Shown here: in pieces, positions 23,545-33,262 of the stretch
How positions within the stretch are numbered: the stretch's first letter is position 1
How the letters are laid out: every line of letters starts with the position of its first letter
Assembly (NCBI GenBank): GCA_029287615.1
Contig: JARFQV010000018.1
Location: 1-35,923, forward strand
Reading direction: 5' to 3'
Source of the DNA: Pseudomonadota bacterium
GTDB lineage: Bacteria; Pseudomonadota; Gammaproteobacteria; UBA9214
Length of the DNA stretch: 35,923 nt
Program-made: the position numbers and the translations under genes
Notes under the pieces: model-generated
Told to the model about the DNA's origin: nothing
The model's database searches: none
The model's input: the letters and a program-made list of their open reading frames with translations, nothing else

Positions 23545-24519
23545 TCAATCGCCCTTGCTGCCGTCATCCCCTTCTTCCGGCATATCATATGCGGCCGAGC
23601 CGGGTCTTTCGGAATCCGCATCCTCCCGGCGCCGCTCGTTAATCCGCTCACGACGCTTTTCCAGCCTTTTTTCCCGTGCACCCTCGCGCATTGGAATGCT
23701 GGTCTCTCCGAATAACACCTGCTTCAGGAAACGCATGGCAAATGCCAGCCGTGCCTCTTCATCCTCCAGCAGCTTGTCCATACCGATCGCGTTCGGGTCG
23801 AAGATCTCGGTAAAACCCGGCGTCTGGATGAATTCACGAAACTTGTCCATGTCGTAGCTGCACATATCGAACAACTGGAAACTGCGGCCCGAGGGTGCAC
23901 CCACCGTCGGCCCGCTGGAACGCTTCTTGATGATGATATCGCGCCACTCCCGGTTCATCTCGTCGTACTTCTCGACACCCTGCTCCCTGCGGTATTCGCG
24001 CACGGTGAGTGACTTCGGCTCTTCATGGCCCTTGCAGTGCGACTCCCTGACAACGAAGTAGATATCCTCGACGGTGGCGCTGTCTTTCGCCCGCATCCCC
24101 ATGCTGCCAAGCGCATAGTAGCGGCAGGCCGTGGGCCGGTCTTCATAGACGGTGCAGCCCTCTTCCCCCAGAAAGACACATTCCTTCGTACCTGGTTTGG
24201 TCAGCAATTTCAGGCCGGGCATACCGTGAAAATCCATCTGGAACGGGATGGTATGACGGGCCACGAAATCATGCGAGGTCGTATCCAGCCGGTTCTTCAG
24301 GCGAATGATGTCATAGGGGAGCAGCTGAATATCGATATTCCGGCAGCACTCGTTGAAACAGGAAATTCCGGGGTGACAATCGAACTGGATCACATCATCC
24401 AGCCCCAGCTGGGCCGGCCTGACCGGACTCTCGAACGGGAGATCGCTGAACTTCCCCTCGAGGATATCGTCGCCACCCTCGTATTCCAGGGGCTTGTTGA
24501 CCGGTCTCTCGTCACTCAT
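23545..24519 (-). CDS. YkgJ-family cysteine-cluster protein
   Basis: The 324-residue protein has the cysteine pattern of the YkgJ (CxxxCC) family: Cys48, Cys54, Cys58 and Cys59 in FDCHPGISCFNECC, then Cys113, Cys121 and Cys131 in ECVFLGEEGCTVYEDRPTACRYY. These are thought to bind zinc or an iron-sulfur cluster. The C-terminal 50 residues are highly charged and repetitive (EKRLEKRRERINERRRED), probably helical or disordered. No membrane helix is seen. It lies downstream of aprA on the same strand but beyond a strong terminator, so it is probably a separate transcript. Function is unknown. Confidence 0.85.
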   Translation of the reverse strand: MSDERPVNKPLEYEGGDDILEGKFSDLPFESPVRPAQLGLDDVIQFDCHPGISCFNECCRNIDIQLLPYDIIRLKNRLDTTSHDFVARHTIPFQMDFHGMPGLKLLTKPGTKECVFLGEEGCTVYEDRPTACRYYALGSMGMRAKDSATVEDIYFVVRESHCKGHEEPKSLTVREYRREQGVEKYDEMNREWRDIIIKKRSSGPTVGAPSGRSFQLFDMCSYDMDKFREFIQTPGFTEIFDPNAIGMDKLLEDEEARLAFAMRFLKQVLFGETSIPMREGAREKRLEKRRERINERRREDADSERPGSAAYDMPEEGDDGSKGD

Positions 24520-24617
24520 GCCTGGTGCCTGTGTGCTTGGGTATTGCCGAAGGAGATTCGCTACCGATAACGAGGTTCCAATAGCCGGAACTACCGGTGC
24601 TGAGTTAACTATAGATC

Positions 24618-24649
24618 AAAAAAGGCCGGACACTTCCCGGCGTCCGGCC
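24618..24649 (-). terminator. Intrinsic terminator of the sat-aprBA operon
   Basis: On the minus strand, 27 nt after the aprA stop, perfect 8-bp arms GGCCGGAC / GTCCGGCC with a 10-nt loop are directly followed by TTTTTT. This is a textbook Rho-independent terminator and marks the end of the sat-aprB-aprA transcript. Confidence 0.88.
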
Positions 24650-24676
24650 CCGGTGTACTACTCCGTACCGACAGAC

Positions 24677-26650
24677 CTAGATATCGGCACCGGGGTGCTG
24701 CATGGCCTGCGGCTCGTCGTCCGCGGGCTTGATCAGCTGCACGTACTTGACCTTCTTGAGCGACCACTCGCCGGATTGCCGGTCATAGGTGGAGTTGACG
24801 AAGCATTTCCAGTTGTCATCGTCGATTGCCAGGTAATCCGCACGGTAGTAATAACCCGGGTAACGGGTTTCCTCGCGGAACTGGATGTGCTTCATGTGCG
24901 CGTAGGCTGCCAGCAGACGGTGGTAGTTTTCCCAGGCGCGCAGCAGCTCGTGCAGATCCTTGGCACGCAGTTTGAGGCTGTCCTCGCGGAGCATCCCCAG
25001 CTTGCGCTCAGCCACTTCCAGCATTGTCTTGTTGGTCTGGTACATGGTCGATACCCCGGCCACGTACTCGTCCATTACCTTCTGCAGGCGGAACTGGAAC
25101 ATCCTTGGCGTAATGTAGTGCGGGTTGATGTCGATGGACGTGGTGTAGTCCTTGTTCTCGAGAAAGTTCATTACCGGCTGGTAGATCTCGGCGACGATGT
25201 CCTCCACGCTGCGATCCAGCTCCGGCTTGATGTCCCTGTTATCGAGCACATACTTGACCATGGACTTTGCCGCGATCCGCCCCTCGGTGTGCGAACCGGA
25301 AGAGAACTTGTGGCCGGAGGCACCCACACCGTCACCACCCGTGAACAGGCCGCGAACGGTGGTCATGCGGTTGTAGCCCCAGTGATAGTGATCCGGGGTA
25401 CCCGGGATATCCTCCGGACCGGAACACCACATACCGGCACAGCCCGCGTGCGAACCCAGCAGGTAGGGCTCGGTCGGCATCAGCTCGGACATCTGCTTGT
25501 CGGGCTCGATGTTCTCGCCCGCCCAGACACCGCACTGGGCGATGGTCATATCCAGGAAGTCCTCCCACGCCTCGGCCTCGAGATGCTTGATCTCTTTGGG
25601 CGTCATGGTCTCGGCCAGCTTGGCCAGCGCCGTCGGGGTATCTATGAAGATGGGACCGCGGCCTTCCTTCATTTCATGCATCATGAGGTGGTTACGCAGG
25701 CAGGTGCCCATCTTGTGGCCTTTGGCGTACTTGTCGTAGCCGGCCTTGGCGAGCATGTGCGCGTTCTTTTCCTGGTAGTCCTCGCCCATGGCGTTCATGG
25801 ACTTGGCCTTGAACAGCAGGAACCAGGCACCGACCGGACCGTAACCGTCCTTGAAGCGTGCGGGTACGAAACGGTTCTCCATCAGGGTCAGCTCGGCACC
25901 GGCCTCGGCCGCCATGGAATAGGTGGAACCGGCATTCCAGACCGGATACCAGGCGCGGCCCAGTCCTTCACCAACGGAACGGGGGCGGAACACGTTCACG
26001 GCACCGCCGCAGACCAGCAGGCAGGCCTTGAACTTGTAGATGTACACCTTGTCCTCGCGGACGCTGAAACCGGCAGCGCCGGCAATCCGGCCCGGATCGT
26101 TCTTGTCGTTGAGCAAGCGCGCGATGAAGACACGCTCCTGGATACGCTCGGAACCCAGCGACTTCTTGGCAGCCTCGGCGACGATCCACTTGTAGGACTC
26201 GCCATTGATCATGATCTGCCACTTGCCCGAACGAACCGGCTTGCCACCTTCGGTCAGCGGCTTGCCCTCGTCACCCGGGCGTTTCCAGACCGGCAAACCC
26301 CACTCCTCGAAGTGGTGAACCGAGTCATCCACGTGACGGCCGGTGTCATAGACCAGGTCTTCACGGGTGATGCCCATGAGGTCGCCGCGCACATAACGCA
26401 CATAGTCGGCCGGATCGTTCTCGCCCATGTAGGTGTTGATGGCGGACAGGCCCTGCGCAACAGCGCCAGAGCGGTCCAGGGCGGCCTTGTCGACCAGCTT
26501 GATATTCAGGTCCGCGCCCTGCGCCTTTGCGGCGTCTGCCCAGCGCATGATCTCGAAGGCGCAACCGCAGGCGGCCATGCCACCACCAATGATGAGGATG
26601 TCGACTTCTTCCTCGACGACCTCTGGATTACCAAAACCGTATTCTGACAT
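24677..26650 (-). CDS. aprA: Adenylylsulfate reductase alpha subunit
   Basis: AprA is the FAD subunit of APS reductase; in sulfur oxidisers it runs in reverse, joining sulfite and AMP to APS in the cytoplasm. The 657-residue product has the FAD-binding start VDILIIGGGMAACGCAFE (about 16-33) and the conserved blocks KLVDKAALDRSGAVAQGLSAIN and ALDRSGAVA typical of AprA. Further on are MTTVRGLFTGGDGVGASGHKFSSGSHTEGR, which closes the FAD site, and a helical C-terminus. Its length matches bacterial AprA. GGGAAAG precedes the ATG. It follows aprB by 75 nt and ends at a strong terminator. It cannot be told from sequence reading alone which AprA lineage it belongs to. Confidence 0.98.
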   Translation of the reverse strand: MSEYGFGNPEVVEEEVDILIIGGGMAACGCAFEIMRWADAAKAQGADLNIKLVDKAALDRSGAVAQGLSAINTYMGENDPADYVRYVRGDLMGITREDLVYDTGRHVDDSVHHFEEWGLPVWKRPGDEGKPLTEGGKPVRSGKWQIMINGESYKWIVAEAAKKSLGSERIQERVFIARLLNDKNDPGRIAGAAGFSVREDKVYIYKFKACLLVCGGAVNVFRPRSVGEGLGRAWYPVWNAGSTYSMAAEAGAELTLMENRFVPARFKDGYGPVGAWFLLFKAKSMNAMGEDYQEKNAHMLAKAGYDKYAKGHKMGTCLRNHLMMHEMKEGRGPIFIDTPTALAKLAETMTPKEIKHLEAEAWEDFLDMTIAQCGVWAGENIEPDKQMSELMPTEPYLLGSHAGCAGMWCSGPEDIPGTPDHYHWGYNRMTTVRGLFTGGDGVGASGHKFSSGSHTEGRIAAKSMVKYVLDNRDIKPELDRSVEDIVAEIYQPVMNFLENKDYTTSIDINPHYITPRMFQFRLQKVMDEYVAGVSTMYQTNKTMLEVAERKLGMLREDSLKLRAKDLHELLRAWENYHRLLAAYAHMKHIQFREETRYPGYYYRADYLAIDDDNWKCFVNSTYDRQSGEWSLKKVKYVQLIKPADDEPQAMQHPGADI

Positions 26651-26725
26651 TATCTTTCCCGATCAAGGATGCTTCAGACCGCGCAGTCAGTACTGCTGGA
26701 CCCACACCGGATGATGATCCCGTAC

Positions 26726-27190
26726 TCAACCAGCGGAAAACTGGCTGGTGTCGCAACTGTGCGTACCCTTGGTAAACAGGGTGGAGTGATCGCCGATCTC
26801 GTCGAACACAGCCTCGGGTTTATTGTTGTATGGCTGTACCGAACCCTCTTGCGTGGTGCGAATCGGGAACTTGAAGCGCTTCATGTTGCCGTTGCGGAAC
26901 CTGATGGTCCATATGATGGAATTGTCACCGCGCAGTGGCTGCACAGAGGCACCCATTGGGACGATGTCCGCGTAGTGGCGGGCCTCGATCGCCTGATGGG
27001 GGCAAACCTTGACACAGGCATAGCATTCCCAGCATTGCTCGGGCTCCTGGTTGAATGCCTTCATGGGATGACCCGTTACAGAACCGTCCCTGTCAAGCAT
27101 CATCAGGTCATGGGGGCAGATATACATGCAAGCCGTCCTGTCCTGACCCTTGCAGCCGTCGCACTTATCGGTACGCACAAATGTGGGCAT
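26726..27190 (-). CDS. aprB: Adenylylsulfate reductase beta subunit
   Basis: AprB carries two [4Fe-4S] clusters that move electrons from the AprA flavin to a membrane partner. The 154-residue product shows eight cluster cysteines: Cys10, 13, 21 and 25, and Cys53, 56, 59 and 63. The C-terminal tail (IRTTQEGSVQPYNNKPEAVFDEI) is the part that wraps around AprA in known structures. GGAG lies before the ATG at 27190. It lies between sat and aprA. No aprM gene is found between sat and aprB, where some sulfur oxidisers have one. Confidence 0.98.
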   Translation of the reverse strand: MPTFVRTDKCDGCKGQDRTACMYICPHDLMMLDRDGSVTGHPMKAFNQEPEQCWECYACVKVCPHQAIEARHYADIVPMGASVQPLRGDNSIIWTIRFRNGNMKRFKFPIRTTQEGSVQPYNNKPEAVFDEIGDHSTLFTKGTHSCDTSQFSAG

Positions 27191-27294
27191 GTTTTATCTC
27201 CGCTTCCAACAAGTTGCACCTGTTCATCCCCGACGCACCGGTTACCTCGACCACACGGTGTCCACCAGGGCCCTTGTGTCCTTACAGGCAGCCC

Positions 27295-28512
27295 TTACAG
27301 GGCAGAATGCCCCGACATCTTGATCTCCACTTTCTCGTCGTCCTTCAGGCTCGCATAGTATTCGCGCAGGATGGCAAGCACTTCGGGGCGTGAAAACTTG
27401 TCGGATACTTCCTCGCCTTCGGACAGTGCCTTGCGCAACTTGGTTCCCGACAAAAGGATGCGATCCGAACCTTCATGTGGACAGGTCTTCATGGATGCCA
27501 TGCCATCGCACTTGTTGCACCAGAAGGTCCAGTCAATCTTGAGCGGTTGCGTCTCCAGGGAATCCGCGGCAACCTCGTCAAAAATATGATGCGCGTCGAA
27601 GGGGCCGTAGTAATCGCCGACTCCTGCGTGGTCACGCCCGACGATCTGATGGGAACAACCGTAATTCTGCCGAAACACGGCATGCAGCAGCGCCTCGCGC
27701 GGACCGGCGTAACGCATGTCCAGCGGATAACCCGCCTGAATAACGGTATTGTCGGAAAAATATTTCTCGATCAGGGTACCGATTGCATTGCTGCGTACCT
27801 CAGCGGGGATATCACCGGGTTTCAGCTTACCCAGCAGGGAATGAATCAGCACACCATCCAGTGTCTCGATGGCTATCTTGGCCAGATATTCATGAGAGCG
27901 GTGCATCGGGTTGCGTGTCTGGAAACAGGCAATGGTATTCCAGCCGCGCTTTTCGAATTCCGCGCGCGTCTGCGCCGGTGTCATGAACTGATCACCATAG
28001 GTCTCCGGAAACCCGCCTTGCGAGAGTACCTTGACCGGTCCGGCAAGATTGACATCTTCCTGCTCCATGACCATCTTGACACCGGGGTGTTCGGTATCGG
28101 TGGTCTTGTACACCATCATACATTCGTGCTTCTTGTCGATGGTGTATTTTTCCGTCACCTTCATGGTGGCAAGGATTTCATCGCGCTCCGCGTCATACAG
28201 GGCAATCTCATCACCCTCATCGAAACCCCTGGCAATGGCCTCGTCCGTGGACAAGGTGATCGGTATCGGCCAGAAAAGACCCGAAGTCATCTTCATGCCA
28301 TCGCAAACACCTTCCCAGTCAGCATGGGTCATAAAGCCATCCAGCGGAGTGAAACCGCCAATACCCAGCATGATCAGGTCACCCGCCTCGCGGGATGTTA
28401 CATTTACCTTCGGAAGCCCATTGGCATGTTCCTTTTCCCTGGCGAGCGCATCGCCCTCGAGTAGCAGTGGTCTCAGTTCAGTACTGCCATGTGGTTTCAC
28501 TAGCTTGGACAT
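27295..28512 (-). CDS. sat: Sulfate adenylyltransferase (ATP sulfurylase)
   Basis: In sulfur oxidation Sat releases sulfate from APS and makes ATP from pyrophosphate. The 405-residue homo-oligomeric type shows the nucleotide-binding [11 protein letters not shown] at 198-208 and the GRDHAG motif at 292-297. A probable zinc site with Cys332, Cys335, Cys344 and His346 is also visible, as in other bacterial Sat of this type. I chose the ATG at 28512, which has GAGGAG just upstream; an in-frame GTG at 28524 is less likely. It heads the sat-aprB-aprA run. A small hairpin (GCCCT-GTA-AGGGC) spans the stop codon. Expression probably starts in the AT-rich region upstream. Confidence 0.98.
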   Translation of the reverse strand: MSKLVKPHGSTELRPLLLEGDALAREKEHANGLPKVNVTSREAGDLIMLGIGGFTPLDGFMTHADWEGVCDGMKMTSGLFWPIPITLSTDEAIARGFDEGDEIALYDAERDEILATMKVTEKYTIDKKHECMMVYKTTDTEHPGVKMVMEQEDVNLAGPVKVLSQGGFPETYGDQFMTPAQTRAEFEKRGWNTIACFQTRNPMHRSHEYLAKIAIETLDGVLIHSLLGKLKPGDIPAEVRSNAIGTLIEKYFSDNTVIQAGYPLDMRYAGPREALLHAVFRQNYGCSHQIVGRDHAGVGDYYGPFDAHHIFDEVAADSLETQPLKIDWTFWCNKCDGMASMKTCPHEGSDRILLSGTKLRKALSEGEEVSDKFSRPEVLAILREYYASLKDDEKVEIKMSGHSAL

Positions 28513-28804
28513 AGGACTCCTCACCTCTCGCCGTTTATGTAGAGCAGCTTTCCAGATTTCGGGGTACCTGAGCAGTATTTCACCGGTGCACAGGCAATAT
28601 CACCCTGTTGGGGGCTAGCCACCATAATGATTTTGCAGCAGAAATCCAGCCCATATTATCTTTTCCACGTATAAATGCGGCTTATTTATTTCATGTGGCG
28701 GGTTGCCAGAGCCTATCCTGCTGACTTGGTGGGATATTTTATAAGAAAGCACACAATAATATTATTAACTACTTGATCATCTGGTTTGCCAGGTTTACCT
28801 GGAT
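28513..28804 (-). promoter_or_regulatory. AT-rich leader region upstream of sat
   Basis: The 292-nt gap between the TauE/SafE gene and sat contains the most AT-rich segment nearby (about 28640-28780). It holds a 12-bp palindrome AATAATATTATT (28755-28766) and, on the minus strand, TATAAAAT about 11 nt downstream of it as a possible -10. The -35 is not convincing, so an activator-dependent promoter is possible. A small palindrome CCAGGT-TT-ACCTGG (about 28789-28802) lies directly after the TauE/SafE stop. No gene is seen in the stretch. Confidence 0.45.
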
Positions 28805-29596
28805 TTACACCAGAATCATTTTCAGACCAACCAGCGCCAGAAACACCGCGAACACCTTCAAGAGGGCGTCTCTGGGGATGCGATGTGCCAGATGTGCACC
28901 CACTGGCGCCAATAGAATACTGGCGAGACTGATCGCAACAACCGCAGGCCAGTATAGATAACCCGTGCTGCCAGCCGGCAGGGAGGGCTGGGCGGATCCG
29001 GTCAGGGCAAATCCCGCTGCACCGGCCAGCGCTATGGGCAGACCGGTAGCCGCCGAGGTACCAACCGCCTGACGGACACCCACGTTGTGCCAAAGCAGGT
29101 AGGGCACGGTCAGCGTACCTCCCCCGATCCCCACCAGCGCGGAAAACCCGCCTATGGGTACACCGGCCGCCGCCAGGCCAATCCTGCCGGGAAGTGACCG
29201 GTGGGAGGCTGGCGTATGCCCGAATACCAGTCTTGTCGCGGCCAGCAAGACGAATACACCAAATACAAGCTGTAGTGCATGACTACTGATCTGATGGGCC
29301 AGTACCGCACCCAGCAGGGCACCGATGACAACACCCGGTGCAAGGGCAGCCAGCACCGTCCATCGGACGGCTCCATACCGGTGATGGGTGCGTAATGAGG
29401 AAATCGAGGTGGGAACAATGGTAGCCAGCGATGTCCCAACCGCCATCTGCATAATCATCTCCGGCGGAAACCCGCGGTATATAAAGAAGAACGCCAGCAC
29501 CGGGACGATCACCAGCCCGCCTCCAACCCCCAGCAGACCCGCGAGCAGGCCGGCAAGGCCGCCGGTAAGCAGATAAACCGCAATGGAGAGAGTCAT
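28805..29596 (-). CDS. Sulfite exporter TauE/SafE family permease
   Basis: The 263-residue integral membrane protein has about seven or eight helices and two TauE/SafE repeats: GGLAGLLAGLLGVGGGLVIVPVLAFF near the start and PIGGFSALVGIGGGTLTVPYL in the second half. Members export sulfite, sulfoacetate or related organosulfur anions, or take up thiosulfate-like ions; the substrate here is not readable. Its place just upstream of sat-aprBA suggests sulfite or sulfate handling in sulfur oxidation, by inference. The ATG at 29596 is followed by a normal start of the first helix but has no good ribosome site. A perfect AGGAGG at 29638-29643 instead serves an ATG at 29630 in another frame. Confidence 0.88.
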   Translation of the reverse strand: MTLSIAVYLLTGGLAGLLAGLLGVGGGLVIVPVLAFFFIYRGFPPEMIMQMAVGTSLATIVPTSISSLRTHHRYGAVRWTVLAALAPGVVIGALLGAVLAHQISSHALQLVFGVFVLLAATRLVFGHTPASHRSLPGRIGLAAAGVPIGGFSALVGIGGGTLTVPYLLWHNVGVRQAVGTSAATGLPIALAGAAGFALTGSAQPSLPAGSTGYLYWPAVVAISLASILLAPVGAHLAHRIPRDALLKVFAVFLALVGLKMILV

Positions 29597-29665
29597 GCCG
29601 GCAAGGAGTAATGCAGTACCTGCGGATCATCAGATTGCCTCCTGACGTCCCTGCCCATCATGCCC

Positions 29666-31030
29666 TTATCGTATCCACAGAGTCTTTGCATTGACGAATT
29701 CACGGATACCCAGGCAGGAGAGTTCCCGACCGTAGCCGGAATGCTTGATGCCGCCGAATGGCAACCGCGGATCACTCTTGACCATGCCGTTGACAAAGGC
29801 ACAGCCACACTGCAGCTGTCTTGCCACAGACTCACCCTGAACGGGATCCCCGCACCACACACTCCCCCCGAGGCCATAAACCGAATCGTTGGCGATACGC
29901 AGCGCATCGGTTGCATCCCTGGCACGTATGATCACCGCAACCGGCCCGAACAACTCTTCGTGGTAGGCCCTCATGTCCGGTTGCACATGATCCAGTACCG
30001 AGGCCTGATAGAAAGCACCAGGGCCGGCATCCGGTGCACAACCGGTTACCACCCGCGCACCCTTGCCGATGCTGTCCAGGACCTGCTGATGCAGTTCATC
30101 ACGCAAATCATGCCGTGCCATTGGCCCCAGGGTCGTGCCTTCATCCGCCGGATTTCCCGTCAGCAACGACTCCGCGGCCGCCGCATACCGCTCGACAAAG
30201 TCCCCTGCCACCTCATCAACCACGATGAACCGCTTGGCCGCGATACAACTCTGCCCGCAGTTGAGAAAGCGTGAGGCCACCGCATTCTCCACTGCCAGAT
30301 CGAGATCGGCATCGTCCAGCACTATAAAGGCATCGGAACCGCCAAGTTCCAGAACAGACTTCTTGAGCTGTGCACCGGCAACCGCCGCGACATGGCGTCC
30401 AGCGGGCTCACTACCGGTCAGGGTCACTGCCTGCACGCGGCGATCCTCGATCACACCGGCCACGTGCACCGCCGGGATCATCAGGGTCGTAAAGACACCG
30501 CGCGGGAAACCGGCATCCCGGAACAGCTCCTCGATGGCCAGCGCGCACTGCGGTACATTGGAGGCATGTTTCAGCAGTCCGGTATTACCTGCCATCAGGG
30601 CCGGCGCGGCGAACCGGAAAACCTGCCAGAACGGGAAGTTCCAGGGCATAATCGCCAGGACCGTACCCAGCGGCTGCCAGGCCACCAGGCTTCGCCGTGC
30701 ATCGGATTCGAGGGACTCGTCGGCGAGGAATGCGGGGGCCTCTTCGGCATAGTACTCGCAGACCCAGGCGCATTTTTCGATCTCGGCGCGTGCCTCGCGG
30801 ATGAGCTTGCCTACCTCCCGGGTTATCATGCCCGCAAGCTCCTCGCTACGGCTGCGCAATAACTCTGCCAGCGCCCTCATCAGGATCGCGCGCTCCTCGA
30901 TCCTCGTTGCCATCCAGGGCCCTGTTGCCCGTGCGCACTCATCCAGCGCCTGTTCGAGACGATCTTCATCAAAGGCCTGGAACTGCGCTACCGTATTACC
31001 GTCAAAAGGATTGACTGATTTAAATGCCAT
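29666..31030 (-). CDS. NAD(P)-dependent aldehyde dehydrogenase, succinate-semialdehyde type
   Basis: The 454-residue enzyme has the aldehyde dehydrogenase layout: MPWNFPFWQ with Asn131, the general base Glu228 in VLELGGSDAFIV, and the catalytic Cys262 in NCGQSCIAAKR. It is shorter than betaine-aldehyde types and resembles the Sad/YneI group of succinate-semialdehyde dehydrogenases (about 460 residues), which oxidise succinate semialdehyde to succinate. Substrate choice is inference. It lies 69 nt upstream of the TauE/SafE gene on the same strand and 43 nt from the divergent slt gene, so its promoter region is very compact. Confidence 0.88.
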   Translation of the reverse strand: MAFKSVNPFDGNTVAQFQAFDEDRLEQALDECARATGPWMATRIEERAILMRALAELLRSRSEELAGMITREVGKLIREARAEIEKCAWVCEYYAEEAPAFLADESLESDARRSLVAWQPLGTVLAIMPWNFPFWQVFRFAAPALMAGNTGLLKHASNVPQCALAIEELFRDAGFPRGVFTTLMIPAVHVAGVIEDRRVQAVTLTGSEPAGRHVAAVAGAQLKKSVLELGGSDAFIVLDDADLDLAVENAVASRFLNCGQSCIAAKRFIVVDEVAGDFVERYAAAAESLLTGNPADEGTTLGPMARHDLRDELHQQVLDSIGKGARVVTGCAPDAGPGAFYQASVLDHVQPDMRAYHEELFGPVAVIIRARDATDALRIANDSVYGLGGSVWCGDPVQGESVARQLQCGCAFVNGMVKSDPRLPFGGIKHSGYGRELSCLGIREFVNAKTLWIR

Positions 31031-31073
31031 TGGTTATTCCCCCCTTCCATCAATACCGTTACTATAGCGAACA

Positions 31074-33017
31074 ATGATGAGGATACTCAGACCCATCACT
31101 ATCCTTTTCTGCACGTCCGTGTTAATCGGCGCGGGTGTCTGCCCTGCTGCGAGCGACCCTCTGTCCGAGCAGCGCGGGCAATTCCTCGATGCCAGGACAG
31201 CACTGAAGCAGGGTAACACCACACGATACCAGAAACTTGCTGAAAATCTGCGTGACTACCCCCTGTATCCCTACCTGCTTTACGAAAAACTGCGCATCGG
31301 CCTCAGCCCCGCCAGCACAAGGGGGGTTAGCTCCTATCTGGAGACCTACCCGGACCTGGTGCCGGCACAGCGGCTGAGACGAAGCTGGCTCTACATGCTG
31401 GCACGCAAGCGGCAGTGGCAGAAGTTCCTCGAATTCTACCGTGAACCACAGGGGGTTGAGCTGCAGTGCTATGAACTGCAGGCACGCCTGCATACGGGAC
31501 AGAAACAGGAGCTGATGGAAGACGCAATCGATCTGTGGCTGGTCGGCAAATCACAGCCGACTGCCTGCGATCCGGTCTTCGCCCGGCTCTACAAGAGCGA
31601 GCTGATGACTGATGAACTGCTGTGGCAGAGGATCCGACTGGCCATGGCAAACGGCAAAACGAGCCTGGCCGGTTATCTGGCAAAGCAGCTGCCCCCCGAA
31701 GGGCAGGCGCAGGTCAAGCTGTGGCAGGATACCCACAAGCGTCCCGCCAAGATGTTGAAAAACAAGCGCCTTGCGAAGGATACCCCGTTCAATCGTGAGC
31801 TGATCGTTCACGGCACCAAGCGTCTGGCACGCCAGGACCCGGAAAATGCCTGGGAGACCTGGCAATCCCTCAAGCGCCGTTACGAATTCACCCGCCAGGA
31901 AAGCGGTGAAGTGGAGCGGGAGATCGGGCTCATAGCAGCCTATCGTCAACACCCGGATGCACACGCATGGCTGTCGCAGGTACCGGAAACCGCGGTTGAT
32001 GAACGGGTTCGCCAGTGGCGGATACGCACAGCGCTGATGATCGATGACTGGCCGGCAGTGGTCCGGCATATCAGGGCTCTTACCCCCGAGGAACAACAGG
32101 AAGATGAATGGCGCTACTGGCTGACCAGGGGCCTGGAAAACACCAATGCAAACGGCGAGGCGAGGCAACGGCTTTCAAGCCTGGCGCGCGAAAGAAGCTT
32201 CCACGGCTTCCTTGCAGCAGATGCGCTGGAGTGGAAGTACGAGATGCAGAACGAGCCCCTGGAGTTCGACGAACAGGAGTTGAAGGATCTGGGCCGTCAC
32301 CCCGCCATACTCCGTGCCCATGAACTTTATTTTGCCGGCCTGCTTATCGATGCGCGTCGCGAATGGATTACGCTGCCGGAAATGTTGTCTGATCGTGAAT
32401 TACAGATGGCTGCGGTACTCGCGAACCGGTGGGGCTGGCATGACCGCGCCATCATGACCGTGGCCAAAACCGGCCATTACTCCGATCTTCGGCTGCGATT
32501 TCCGCTTGCCCACCGGGAACTGGTCGAGATACACGCCAATAAAAACAATCTCGATCCCGGCCTGGTTTTCGGCGTCATCCGCCAGGAAAGCGCCTTCATG
32601 CAGGATGCCCGCTCGCATGCGGGCGCTATCGGCCTGATGCAGCTGATGCCCCAGACCGGCAAGGCAACCGCAAGCCGCTACCGCATTCCGTTGCGAAATA
32701 CCCGTGCGCTCTACGAGGCAGAAAAGAATATTCGCATCGGCAGCGCTTATCTGAATCAGGTCATGACACGATTCAATGGCAACATGGCGCTGGCCGCCGC
32801 AGCCTATAATGCCGGACCACACCGGGTCCAGCGCTGGCTGCCTGACGAGAATACCAAACCGGCGTCATTGTGGATTGCCAACATTCCGTTTTCGGAAACC
32901 CGCAAGTACGTCCAGCGCGTCCTTGCCTACGCAACGATTTATGACTGGCGCCTGCAGCGCCCCGTAACCACAATTTCGAACCGGATGCCCGCGATCAGTC
33001 CTGATAAAAAATCCTGA
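31074..33017 (+). CDS. slt: Soluble lytic murein transglycosylase (Slt70-like)
   Basis: The 647-residue periplasmic enzyme has a signal peptide (ITILFCTSVLIGAGVCPAA), a long helical superhelix (U-domain) of about 450 residues and a C-terminal lysozyme-like domain. The catalytic Glu505 sits in VIRQESAFMQDARSHAGAIGLMQLMP, followed by the NMALAAAAYNAGPHRVQRW motif. This is the domain order of Slt70. It cleaves peptidoglycan strands, forming 1,6-anhydromuramic ends. Two ATGs in a row (31074 and 31077) are both possible. There is no clear Shine-Dalgarno. A 245-nt gap separates it from the next gene. Confidence 0.95.
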   Translation: MMRILRPITILFCTSVLIGAGVCPAASDPLSEQRGQFLDARTALKQGNTTRYQKLAENLRDYPLYPYLLYEKLRIGLSPASTRGVSSYLETYPDLVPAQRLRRSWLYMLARKRQWQKFLEFYREPQGVELQCYELQARLHTGQKQELMEDAIDLWLVGKSQPTACDPVFARLYKSELMTDELLWQRIRLAMANGKTSLAGYLAKQLPPEGQAQVKLWQDTHKRPAKMLKNKRLAKDTPFNRELIVHGTKRLARQDPENAWETWQSLKRRYEFTRQESGEVEREIGLIAAYRQHPDAHAWLSQVPETAVDERVRQWRIRTALMIDDWPAVVRHIRALTPEEQQEDEWRYWLTRGLENTNANGEARQRLSSLARERSFHGFLAADALEWKYEMQNEPLEFDEQELKDLGRHPAILRAHELYFAGLLIDARREWITLPEMLSDRELQMAAVLANRWGWHDRAIMTVAKTGHYSDLRLRFPLAHRELVEIHANKNNLDPGLVFGVIRQESAFMQDARSHAGAIGLMQLMPQTGKATASRYRIPLRNTRALYEAEKNIRIGSAYLNQVMTRFNGNMALAAAAYNAGPHRVQRWLPDENTKPASLWIANIPFSETRKYVQRVLAYATIYDWRLQRPVTTISNRMPAISPDKKS

Positions 33018-33262
33018 GTCTCGATTCAGCGATACCCGTGCACCACTGCGATCAACAGCTGGCCTGAAACAAACGCCGGGGAAGGTCCGATCAGCACATG
33101 ATGGAACCTGAGTTGCCTGGCGGTGTAATCAGTGGACAGGAACGCACCCGTTCCCTTTCTCTCCTGCTCTGCCTGGGTGCAATGGAGCAATTACGCGATC
33201 CGTTTGTATCGATACCATCGTGGTGAACGGATCGAGGATGAATAACAGGACCCGGTGATCCC

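Noticed and set aside
24494-26647. 717-codon plus-strand frame antisense to aprA
   Set aside because: It is a long shadow of aprA caused by codon bias; aprA is certain on the other strand.
33098-33226. 42-codon frame (MMEPELPGG...) between slt and the NDUFA9-like gene
   Set aside because: The ribosome site is weak and the peptide has no recognisable feature; it cannot be told from chance in a 245-nt gap.
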